Shown here: in pieces, positions 23,183 through 33,359 of the stretch
Layout of the letters: each line of letters starts with the position of its first letter
Position numbering within the stretch: the stretch's first letter is position 1
Origin: Sweltsa coloradensis
Lineage: Eukaryota > Arthropoda > Insecta > Plecoptera > Chloroperlidae
NCBI GenBank assembly: GCA_024449915.1
Contig: JAMZAV010000322.1
Span: 347,966-411,965 of the forward strand
Reading direction: 5' to 3'
DNA: 64,000 nt
Made by a program: the position numbers and the translations under genes
Notes under the pieces: model-generated
The model's input: only the letters and a program-made list of their open reading frames with translations
What the model was told of the DNA's origin: nothing
Database searches by the model: none

Positions 23183-23918
23183 TGTTTCAGGCGTTTTATT
23201 ACAATAATTGGAAAACAATAACAATATACTATATACATCATATTATAAACATTTAATTATATTAATATTTCCATTATTCATATTTTAATATAAGTTTACT
23301 TTAGGGCCTTTCACGGGGCCCGGGATTTTCTTGTATATTTTAAATGTAGTACCTCTTACTTCTCCTTCTTCGCTAGAGAGCGGAAGCTTGCAGAGGGGTT
23401 GCAGGGCAAGTGGGCTTTTTTTGCCTTGGCCTGTTTAGAGGGTAGTGGCAGGGTTTTGTGTTGGCAACCCCAACCAGCAAATATTCAGTACGATTCGCGC
23501 GAGCAATCTCGTCGCACGGCTCACCCCCCACGATGTGCACAATACATCTTCTTGGCTCGTGGTGTTTTCAAATGTTTTTAACGTTAGTTTATTTCAGTGT
23601 ATCAACCTGAACTACTTTCGTTAGTGGCAGCAACCAAGACAACCTCTTGGCCTGCAATCATTATCATTTTATTGTTTTGTATTTATCTATTTTAATTTAT
23701 GTAACATCCTTATACATAATTCACGGCCTTTTCTTATTTCATCAACAATCTCAAATCATTTGAAGTTTCATTATTTTGCATTCTTACAGTTTAAATAAAT
23801 AGTAATATTATTTTAATTCATACCAGTGTAGTGTCTACCCCGTGCCTCCTATGTACTTACAGTCCACAATTATTTATCAGAGAAACTTTGTGTCGAAGGT
23901 AATCAACTTTCGTGTACA
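23183..23918 (+). repeat. BEL/Pao 3' LTR (736 bp)
   Basis: Begins TGTTTCAGGCG directly after a purine-rich tract (AAGGGGGCCGG at 23170) that would prime plus-strand synthesis, and ends CGTGTACA. It differs from the 5' LTR by scattered substitutions and 1-3-bp indels, so the element is not recent. Confidence 0.93.
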
Positions 23919-23924
23919 AAAGGG

Positions 23925-25114
23925 TTTAGATGTAATAATTTCTGGTTGCAGTGGCTTGTCGGAATGGTATCTCCTTATCTTTGCTTGCTGCTTTCACAGC
24001 AATGACCTGGGTTTCGTAAGCACTAAACGTATATTTCCCTTCTGCAAACCAAACTTGAGACAACAATAATCAGAGCCAGTCAATATAAAATAGCAAAGTG
24101 CAAAAATGGCAAAATTGAGTTAAATTTTATCAATTCATTATTTAGTTCCATGTGACAATAAATTCTGTATTCACACTTCTAATAGTTCAAGTAATATATT
24201 CTAAAATGAACAATACAATGTTGCAATGAAAGAGTTAAAAATAAACTTATATGTGAAAATACGAATCGACTATATTTTCATTTCAGTATGGATGAACATG
24301 TTACTAAACTTTAATTTTAAAAAAGTAGACAGATTATAACAGCGGAAGTTTTATGAAATATGTATTTTGTATGAATAATAATATAGTACTTGTGCCAAAA
24401 TTGGACACTTACTTTGTCTCATTCGGGTCTCAAGGCATCAATAAACGCAAAAGTACATACACAATTTAAGCTTCTGCCCACAATGAAAGAGATCGATGTA
24501 CTGGATTCAAGGGTCTTTATATCCATTGACTTTGTACATGAGATATATGTGTTCAAAGTCAACTTGGCCAAAGTCAGCTCGAGTGTTTTTTAACATTTCC
24601 TGCTACGCATTAACAAATTTGATATCAGAACCAACGATTGATGGATGGTCTAGTGATAAAACAACTAAATTTTGTCAAAAAGGTCGTAACTTGATCCCTT
24701 TATTATATTTGACCTTTGCTTGTTTGTTAAGCAGAAGCAGAGGATGTTATCTTGGGAATTATTACACAATGTCAAATGAAGATTTTGAATAAAATAAAAT
24801 CACCATACTCTGTTACACAGTATCACAGAAATAAGTAGTAATAGTTACCGGTACTTTATATCTGCAATTACACAGGTAGTAATCATTATCAGAGATTGTC
24901 TTCACGATTGCACATTTCTTCAGAACCTACATTATTATGTAACAGTTTCCTTCAGTTTTGAGCTATAGTGAAAAGGCACAGATATACCAAGTACATGATC
25001 ATCAGTCACCCAAACTTGCCAACGGAAGAGACTAGGGACATGCGAAACTATTATTTGGAAGATTCAGAGATTGAAAAATTGGGATATTAACGACAGAGAT
25101 CGAGTCACTGAAAA
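23925..25114. other. intergenic, nothing recognised
   Basis: About 1.2 kb of AT-rich sequence between the BEL/Pao element and the SINE. Short open frames here show no domain similarity that I can see. Confidence 0.4.
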
Positions 25115-25496
25115 GTGTGGCTCGTTGGTCTTGTGGTTAGCATATCTGCTTCCAATGCAATAAGGTCCAGGGGTCCATTCACCGCCAAAGTCAAAAGTTT
25201 TTTAACTCCTGATTTGGACTCAAGTCCATCAGTTTTTGTCTTGGGAATTTGCAAACGGTGACTTTGGAGCCGTCCTGGCAACGAAGCACATAATAAATTC
25301 AGAGTTGTTCTGAATCGGCCTTGTTGATTCTGGCGTTGATCCGCGGGTGTTCGCTCTGTCCATACCACTGATTGCCATATTTGCTATTAAAAATATCGAT
25401 CTTTGGTTGGTTATCGCTCACTCGTCGATTGCGTCAGGGCCTACAGGGTTGGCTTGGTCGCTTTGATTTACTGTCCCCCACTGAAAATCAGTCATA
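25115..25496 (+). mobile_element. tRNA-Gly-derived SINE, 3' truncated
   Basis: The head GTGTGGCTCG, TCTTGTGGTTAGCATA (A box) and CTGCTTCCAATGCA has a tRNA-Gly(TCC)-like anticodon loop CTTCCAA. The B box is decayed (GGGGTCCATTC). The body (AACTCCTGATTTGGAC, GTGACTTTGGAGC, CACATAATAAATTCAGAGTT) and the tail region (AAATATCGATCTTTGGTTGG) match the copy at 40441. It stops at CTGAAAATCAGT, where the palindrome at 25497 begins, so the AT-rich 3' tail is missing. Confidence 0.8.
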
Positions 25497-25661
25497 CTAG
25501 GTAAACGCCAAAGTCGTTGATAAACGAGTGAGTGAGCCATGTGTTGAGTACCCGGGAACATTCGCTGGATCTAGCCCACTAAGCCCAGTATGGGGAATGA
25601 TACCGGGTACTCAACACATGGCTCACTCACTCGTCTATAAACGACTTTGGCGTTTCTCTAG
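25497..25661. repeat. 165-bp palindrome of two Helitron-like 3' ends
   Basis: Left arm starts CTAGGTAAACGCCAAAGTCG, right arm ends CGACTTTGGCGTTTCTCTAG. The arms pair for about 58 bp each (through ACTCAACACATGGCTCAC) with few mismatches, leaving a loop of about 48 bp. Each arm has the layout of a Helitron-like 3' end: AACG...CGTT hairpin, then CTAG. The same end occurs singly at 26040-26078 and near 58010-58042. Confidence 0.8.
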
Positions 25662-25802
25662 TATAATCACTGCACAAACATTTGTGGTCACAGACCCTTG
25701 TTCAACAGATACCCAGGCTAAATGGAACGGCCAGCTAGTGTACGACCCACTGCCTCCAGCGTCAATGTAGGCATGTGAAAAATTGAAGACAATTTAGGCC
25801 TA

Positions 25803-26078
25803 TAGACGAAAAGAGAAAATGGGTTTTAGTTTATTTGGTTTCCGGGCGCGTCAAGCGTTCGGTTATAATGCGCCACTCTAGCCTAAATAGGGAGGAAAAT
25901 CCTATGCTGGTCAGAACCAGCCACGGGTAGGTGAAAGAAAAGGGGGGTTCTCACGTCGTCGTCGTGAAGGAGGTCGTGAGGGAAGGGGGAGAGAGATCGC
26001 ATCTATTCGGGGAGTAATATATACTTCTCTATTATATTTACCAGCACTCGTCTAACAACGACTTTGGCGTTTCCCTAG
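25803..26078 (+). mobile_element. short Helitron-like element, copy G
   Basis: The 5' tip TAGACGA (25803) is matched by TCGTCTA placed just inside the 3' end (CACTCGTCTAACAACG), followed by ACTTTGGCGTTTCCCTAG ending at 26078. This is the same asymmetric arrangement as in copies A-F, with a different inverted-repeat sequence, and it has no internal minisatellite. The short inverted repeat (7 bp) makes the left boundary less certain than the right. Confidence 0.55.
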
Positions 26079-26160
26079 TCTAGTTGGCTAAAGCGCCCTT
26101 ATAGCCGAAATGTGGAAGACATGGGTTCAATCCCCTGGTCGGGAAAGATTTTGTAATTTT
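26079..26160 (+). mobile_element. tRNA-like SINE head
   Basis: TTGGCTAAAGCGCCC resembles an A box and GGGTTCAATCCCC a B box, 40 bp apart, with cloverleaf-like flanks. The 3' side runs into T-rich sequence rather than a proper acceptor stem, so it is a SINE or tRNA relic rather than a functional tRNA gene. It lies directly against the CTAG end of copy G. Confidence 0.55.
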
Positions 26161-26560
26161 TGGATTGTATTTCAAAAATTATTAAACATGTTTTGAAATG
26201 TATATAACGCAGTGTAGTCCATCATCTGAGGCAATAGGGCCTACTATGGTAAATATAGCCAGTACGAAATATGTGAATATATTGCGAGGTTTACTCAATC
26301 TACGAGCGGAATTTGGGGGTACCTTGACGTGCAACATTCGACAGACCTTGCATGGGCACGGCATCTCACAGCCAGGTAAATAACAAACAAAAAATTTATT
26401 TTCAAAATCTAAACCATTGTCGTTAAAATAATTTCTAAACATTGGAAGCCTATTTTTTCAATTTATTATTTCTTGTAGGTTTAAATCGCAATGGATCTAC
26501 CTGATTTTGTTAGCAGTTCTCAATAAACTCGTTCCGGATGTCTGTTTAAAATTTCAGCGC
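26161..26560. other. SINE body or unassigned sequence
   Basis: About 400 bp of AT-rich sequence between the tRNA-like head and the 3' tail below. It may be the body of one long SINE or several fragments. I see no exon. Confidence 0.35.
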
Positions 26561-26730
26561 AATCTGTTCAGCGATTCGGCTGATTTTCAACGTACACACA
26601 CGCACGCACGCAGAATAACAGAATAAGGGCCGTTTAAGTCGAATGGAGATCACTCCGTTCGCTGCGCTCACTCGCTTAATAACTGAGTGGGTAGACTCAA
26701 AATACAATTTATTTATTTATTATTATTATT
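26561..26730. mobile_element. Helitron-like 5' end fragment and SINE tail
   Basis: The stretch TCAGCGATTCGGCTGATTTT, an ACAC/GCAC run and ACTCCGTTCGCTGCGCTCAC reproduces, in diverged form, the 5' region of the HINE family (plus-strand sense of a reverse copy: ...CGCTCGCTACGCTCATCCAA). It is followed at 26683 by ACTGAGTGGGTAGACTC and a TTTATTTATT tail identical to the tRNA-Gly SINE 3' end. Confidence 0.5.
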
Positions 26731-27520
26731 TATTATAACCATTAGGGAAGTAAGTAGTCAAGTGGGCTTCATTTTTAATATGTGCACAAGTATGAAAAAC
26801 AGACAGATTCGTCTACAAAAGTCATGAAATCCGTTTAAAAGTCTCTAGAGAAAATTTGCAGAAACTTTTAAAGTTTGCCATTTTCTTTTCCCGCGCATTT
26901 ATTTTCAAACAGCAAGTGACGTCAGTACACAGAAAAACCTCGTCACCTGGTTGTAAATAAGATACTTAGTACTTACTAATAGTTGCAGTCATGCCTCCTC
27001 TATGATGATTGATGAAGCAAAATATATCCCACAAAGATTAAATTGGCGTCGTCATAAAAATGACAAAATGGTGCAAGATAATTGTAAAACTAAAATAATA
27101 TGTTGCCCTTGAATACCTGCAAAGAGACAACATGCAAGGTGGTGTTTTAAGTAGACCTATTGTGTAACAATTAATCCACAACCGGATAGCAGAAATGATA
27201 ATACAAACACGCCCAAATAATTCAAACTGCAAAATTTTTACTCACATAATCATTACTTGACAGCCATTAATAGTGATGTTCATAATTTACTGTCGCAAAT
27301 ACAAAAACTCGTAAAATAGTTACTTATTACTGTAGAGTAGACCTACACCATCAACGGCCAGAATGATTGCAGTAATTTCTGATATCTGACGCTATTACAA
27401 CATCAATGCAATATCAGTACACCTATTAAAATCAATGGAAACATACTAAACTAAGATAGTACTATTATACCACCTTCTACTGATGAACCACCTTACCATG
27501 GACCACTACTAAGGTAGTAC
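26731..27520. other. intergenic, nothing recognised
   Basis: AT-rich sequence. It includes a short self-complementary TAGTACTA-type area near 27440-27520 next to the hAT copy. No exon was seen. Confidence 0.4.
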
Positions 27521-27528
27521 CTTACTAT

Positions 27529-27946
27529 CAGGGTGCAAATTGACGGCTTGGCAGCCCCCCGATGGCCAAGTATAGTATCTGCGTGGGCTGTAAGGGGTCT
27601 GGGGCGAAGTCCCATCTGCCGGAGGCCAATTGGTTTAGGGGGTATTATTGCCCTAGAGATGGCCTTAGAAGAAATCTAAATCTGAGGTATTATTTTGAAA
27701 GGATAAAGAGTCCATTGGTTTGGTTTATTAATGTACTAACACTTCCTGGCTAGGAATATGTGTAAATTGATGATTTATTAACGTTATGACTGAGATAAAG
27801 CCACTTGATACGAGATGCGATGAGATGAGTACCAAAAGGTGGGATTTAGCCATTCCTGGCGGGAATACCTTTCAGTAAAACAGAGCCAGGGATGAAATTA
27901 CCAGAGGGGGAAAATCTTCCCCCCCACCCCATCAATTTGCAGTCTG
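27529..27946. mobile_element. hAT-type MITE, older copy of the 5946 element
   Basis: Begins CAGGGTGCAAATTGACGG and ends CATCAATTTGCAGTCTG, a degenerate version of the CAGGGTGCGAATT termini. The interior matches 5946-6364 in reverse (GGGGTATTATTGCC, CAGAGCCAGGGATGAAATTA). Flanks cttactat (27521-27528) and cctactac (27947-27954) agree at 6 of 8 positions, an eroded 8-bp duplication. Confidence 0.8.
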
Positions 27947-27967
27947 CCTACTACTTAGGCCTACTTA

Positions 27968-29351
27968 TAATCCTGTCAAATAAGAATTTTTGGAGGAAAA
28001 AATTGCGATGTCGCTGAATTTTTGCAGAGACCTTCCTTAAATGATACTTATCAACATACTAAAACTCCCCTACAATCGGACTGGAGCTTCGGCCGCCATA
28101 TTGGAAAATGGCGGCCAAAAGGTGTTTGTTATCGAATATCTCCAAATTGGTTTGAGATAGACAAAATATCTCAATGGCAAAAATATTTCCCATTCAATTC
28201 CCTACAAAACAGGTGTCTTCTATAGTTTTGGTAGGGGCAACGATTACGTCACAAAATCGTGGTTCTGTTGCGTATTGGAGTACCAGCTTATTTCCAAATT
28301 TTCACGCCCAGCATCAAACAATGCCCGGTAAATCCGTAAGAAATCGATTTAAATACAAAAGGACTTTTGTACGGGGTTCATGAAAGCTTCCATTAGTATT
28401 TAAAAAATCAGTTCTGCAAAATCGGATTTTGCATTTACCCAGAATTTGGATTTTTCCATTGTTGGCATTTCCTAAAAAATGCCATATTTTACTGACCATT
28501 ATTAAGCACTAAATAGCATTTGAGGAAAAATTCTTTCTACGCACATTGAAATGACTTAAATAATGATCCGATTACAACCAAAGTTTAAATCCAATATGGC
28601 TGCTAATTCCTTATATTCACAATATGAATACTGTTTTCGTGCTGTTTTTACACTCTTTTTGTTACATAATTCACTTTGATGTTGTGGATATTAGGAATTA
28701 GCAGCCATATTGGATTTAAACTTTGGTTGTAATCGGATCATTATTTGAGTCATTTCAATGTGCGTAGAAAGAATTTTTCCTCCAATGCTATTTAGTGCTT
28801 AATAATGGACAGTAAAATATGGCATTTTTGAGGAAATGCCAACAATGGAAAAAAACAAATTCCGGGTAAATGCAAAATTCGATTTCGCAGACCTGATTTT
28901 TTAAAATACTGATGGAAGCTTTCATGAACCCCGTACAAAAGTCCTTTTGTATTTAAATCGTTTTTTTTACGGATTTACCGGGCATTGTTTGATGCTGGGC
29001 GTGAAAATTTGGAAATAAGCTGGTACTCCAATGAGCAACATATAAACCACGAATTTGTGACGTAACCGTTGCCCCTGTCAAAACTATAGAAGACACCTGT
29101 TTTGTAGGGAATTAAATGGGGAATATTTTTGCCATTGAGATATTTTGTCTATCTCAAACCAATTTGGAGATATTCGATAACAAACACCTTTTGGCTGCCA
29201 TTTTCCAATATGGCGGCCGAAGCTCCAGTCCGATTGTAGGGGAGTTTTAGTATGTTGATTAGTATTATATAAGGAAAGTCTCTGCAAAAATTCAGCGACA
29301 TCGCAATTTTTTCCTCCAAATGTCAATATATGATCTTATTTGACAGGATTA
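27968..29351. mobile_element. fold-back element with arms of about 640 bp
   Basis: Left arm (27968 to about 28615) and right arm (about 28700 to 29351) are long near-complementary repeats around a spacer of about 85 bp. Ends read TAATCCTGTCAAATAAGA and its complement. A 3-bp TTA lies on both sides (27965-27967, 29352-29354), compatible with PIF/Harbinger-like target choice. Open frames in the two arms (28022-28225 plus, 29084-29326 minus) are the same sequence read from each arm and show no known domain. Arm divergence and indels show the arms have aged. Confidence 0.8.
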
Positions 29352-29354
29352 TTA

Positions 29355-32300
29355 GTACCTATGCCATGATTTTGTCTACATTATGGAAAACATGAATGAG
29401 TCAATTCAAAAGTTGTTCAGATACTAATATTAATAACCATGTTATATCATGATTACAATGGATAGTTAAGAGGCTTGGGCACGGCTCAAACACAGCGCCG
29501 AGTGTTTCCACTGCAGTACTTTTGTACTTTTCGGATACTTGCAGGAAAATCAACACATTTTGGTTCTGTTTTTTTTGTCTGTTAGAAAAATAATTCTTGA
29601 AGGCCTAAATGGCCCTTTTTTCATTTAAGCCCCCTTTTTTTCTTGCAAGTTCTTAAGAGTCCTGCAATGCAATGCAATGTTTGTGAAGTTCTTTTTTTTT
29701 TTGATGAAACGGGACCGTGCTTTGGAAAGAAAGCCGTGCACAAGGATTAGAATAACCTTCCTGAGTAAGCAAACACATTTTTTAGCTTGATTGGTGAAAC
29801 GATGTGGTCGTAGTTCGAAAAGTAAGAATGAACGTTTTCGACTAGAATCGAGGCGTTTCCGTGCTAATTTGATTGTGATTTCGAACTTCGCCCAGTCGTA
29901 CACAATGCTGGTTCCTGCTGTGTAATAACCATGTGACACAAACATACTATCAATATCAATAACTACACAAATCAACAATCAAATCACATCTTTATTTAGT
30001 GTCAAATTGCATTCAGCACAACGATTCAGTTACGTATTAGCAAAATAACGCAGCTTGGCTTCTGAGATTTTGATCACTGCACACACAGTATCATAGCAGG
30101 GCACATTCAGAAACTATCAACAAATGCTTTACTGCAGAACCTGCAACAAACTTGTAGAAGGATGTGCATAAAGGCTCATAGAGGCAAAAGGAATATAACA
30201 TTTTTAATCACTGACCCAAGAAGAACTCCCAATTGACAAAATGGAAGATAAGAAATTCCTGTTTATCCACAAATGTAGATTCTCCATCAAAAACAAAATA
30301 CAAGAGCTTATTTATAGTACGCAAACAGGCCAGGCATTTAGAGCTAGATTCAGAATGTACCCTTGTTCAGTCATGATTATGACTCAAACCGTTTTCAGAA
30401 CTTTATGGGAGTAAGATTTTAGCAGAGTCTACAGATTCACCCTCAGATACCCCAAAACAACGGGCTCAAATAAACGGTTCTGGTTAGGCAAATTCACCAA
30501 AACTCACTGTAACTATAGTTCAGAAAGTTGATGACAAGGATTGTGGAAAGAATTGTTCTTAAATTAAAAGGTTGAAGAACGAGTTGAAAGGGAGCAATAC
30601 TTCCGGCACAATTATGTTTAGTACATCTACTCCAGCGATATCACATTAAGCTCAAAGGAAAGTTACTGGCAAGTAGATAGTGTTTTGTTTTCCACACAAA
30701 TACCACGCATTAATGCGTTTTAGTATGCATTATCAGTAAGAGTTCTTTGTCACTATTGATTTTCCTACTCTCTATACATTGACCACTGGTACCATTGTAT
30801 AATATTAGACACAATCATTATCTTTGCACTCATCCAAGAATTTTTTTATTGTTTAAGAATAATGCATGGTTTACTCACTGTATTTAAAGATGGCAATTGT
30901 TACAAGATCAATAAGCAAGACAAAATAAGGAATTAAACATTGTTTGTTTGTTCACCATTTTAAAAATACATGCATTCTCTATTTTGCATGGCAGATGGAA
31001 TATAGTTTATCCATAGCAAGTAAGGTACCAGTAATAATGATAAGGAAGCAATGTATATTGTACTCGTTTATATCACACTATAGATGTGGATATTGCGTGC
31101 CGCTTGGCGTAGTAATAATCACATACTTTCAAGTATTTTATCATATAAATTTAATTCATTAGTACCTGATAATAAAATGATCTGATTTTGTTTGAAATAA
31201 AAAATTATACACTATTTAATTCACCTTTATAGAGAGCTACTTTATTTATGACTTTAAAATGCTTTATTTTAGCAGATTGGACTTCACCATTGCTGACTAG
31301 GGGCTCAAATTACAAGCTAGATATAAAAATTTAATTCCTGGGGTAACTCAGACAAAAAAAACTGCAGCAACCTCCAACTGTATACAAAAAAGAGGCTGCA
31401 TGCACAGTACAAATACTGGAATATATATATGCTCTGTGTATTATCTCGTGTTGGTTGCTTATACACTTTGAATTCAATTTGCCCCGTTGGTGCTGTATAC
31501 CGTAAACAGGAGAGTATCCTGGCTGATTATAGTACGATCAATGTATGTACTCTGTATAGTGTATACCTAGATGATGATGACTGGATACATATGGCCACAT
31601 ATGCTTAAAAGAGTTTGGTTAGCACATTTGAACAGAGCACGCCAAAGACAGCAGAGAGCTACAATCGTACAGGCAACTTGAATGTTACAATGTAATTACT
31701 ATACATACCGGTACAAACAATACTTAGGCCTATATAAAAAAAGTTGGTACATACTATTATTTATTGAAATGGCATATATTTTTTGGTTGGGGAAATGTGC
31801 GACTAATTGCAATGTCACAACACTGGGCATAGAATCTTTACTGTAAACCCTGGAATAAATTTCAAATATCAAACTTGAAATAACACATCATTGTTGGCAT
31901 CATCATACAAATTTGGTTAAAAAATGTGATGATTACAGAACACAATACAGTATACCTAGATGATCAATGGTCATAAATGAAGCTGCCAAACTGGCATACA
32001 GGTAATGGAGTACAACCAGAACTAATACTACTAGTAGATTATTATTATAATTAAACCATTTTGTTTGATTTTGGTGAGTAGCTAGAAAAATTGAAACACA
32101 AATTTAAAAAAAAAAATTCTAGGAGGACTTAATTACAAATTGAAAATATAAATATATTTTCAATTATAGTGCAAAATGTAGGTTTTAGCATTTTCAACTT
32201 TTTGGTTTGGTAAGGCCCATAAAGAGCGATGACATGCCACCTTTGGTCAGATGGACTGTAATGGTAACAAGCATTGTCGGCAAATATTTAGGCTAGATAT

Positions 32301-33129
32301 GCCAAACATTTTAACTACATTATTGTTGAAATGAAGTATGATCTGTTCTTGTTCTATCCAAGTTTTGTACAAAATTCAGTAATTTTCTCTTGTAGCTTCA
32401 CTTCTTAGACAAACAAAACAGTAACAGCTTCAAGAATGACCATCGTCCACTTAGAAGGTATGTAATACACATCCATACCAATGATACGCATATACTTGCT
32501 TTTCCTAAAAAAAGGGGGGAAACAGCTCTGATGATATGATTTCTCAATCACGATTCTTAGAGTAATTGAAGTTGAAAAATTCAAGTAAGATTAAACCTCA
32601 CCAACATTCACGTAGTATCACTTTTGTTGCAACCTGACATAAATAACAAAAATTATCCAAGTTGATTACTACACTATGTTACGTATAGAAATTATGTCCA
32701 CCATATCGCTCTAGGTAATGTTAATGGTTAATTGAAATTGAAGCACGAATGATTTCTCCAGTTCGAAGTTTACACATTTCATCCCCACTTCACGGCACTA
32801 TCTTCATTTCTGTCGATCAAATATAATGATGGTGACCAGAACACACTCACTTTAGGCTCTTCAATTCCCATCTCATTTCAATGTTTCTTCTCTTGCGTAG
32901 AGCTCAACATAGACAGTACACTAGTAATACATAAAACAGCATTGTCTTCATGGAAACGTATTCAAATACGCATATTGTCTCAAATATATGGTAGTAATAA
33001 TATATAAATATTAAATGTTATTCACTGTTATGTATGTATATAAGTTTTTTTATCAAAGATTTCCGGGACGACCGACGGTACGAGTACGTAATCTATTAAC
33101 AACCGTTCACGTCAGTAAAAATGTAGATT
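29355..33129 (-). other. downstream flank of the phosphatase gene, possibly 3' UTR
   Basis: No repeat ends and no coding exon were recognised in 3.8 kb directly 3' of the phosphatase stop codon. On the minus strand an AAATAAA is present near 29991-29997, which could be a distal polyadenylation signal. How much of this is transcribed cannot be told from sequence. Poly-T/A tracts occur near 29690 and 32105. Confidence 0.35.
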
Positions 33130-33359
33130 CTACTCCGAGTCGTCGTCTGGCGAGTTATCAAAGGGTGATAGGTCAACGGGGGGAATAAGGCCTTTAGCGA
33201 CCGCGTACTCTATGAGAGCGAGATGACAGAACACGTATTGGTCCGGCATCTGGATGGAATAGGCGCGCTGGGAACGGATTCTCTCTACGGTTCCTCTTAC
33301 GTCCACCGTTCCCACGTCTTCCAGACGGCTGATGCAGATGTCCAGAGTACAGAAGGTCC
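33130..33359 (-). CDS. phosphatase exon: C-terminal, with stop
   Basis: Acceptor GGTTGCAG. It encodes TFCTLDICISRLEDVGTVDV, the Q-loop region QRAYSIQMPDQYVFCHLALIEYA, and a short acidic tail ending SPDDDSE and TAG at 33130-33132. Q-loop glutamines are present. Confidence 0.95.

Larger units (their letters stand above)
12166..23918 (+). mobile_element. BEL/Pao LTR retrotransposon, interrupted by an antisense Gypsy element
   Basis: LTRs at 12166-12907 and 23183-23918 begin TGTT and end TACA. Flanks are caaggg (12160-12165) and aaaggg (23919-23924), a 6-bp duplication with one mismatch. Gag/protease, reverse transcriptase, RNase H and integrase remnants occur in the usual BEL/Pao order. Subtracting the Gypsy insertion (15280-19905 plus one copy of its target site) leaves about 7.1 kb, a normal length for the group. 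The coding region downstream of the insertion is broken by frameshifts and stops, so the copy is dead. Confidence 0.93.

Noticed and set aside
26079..26160. Functional tRNA gene
   Set aside because: A- and B-box-like sequences are present but the acceptor stem does not pair and no terminator T-run is suitably placed.
28022..29326. Matching 60-80-codon peptides at 28022-28225 and 29084-29326
   Set aside because: They are the two arms of one fold-back element, not a conserved protein; frame indels between the arms are not codon-sized.
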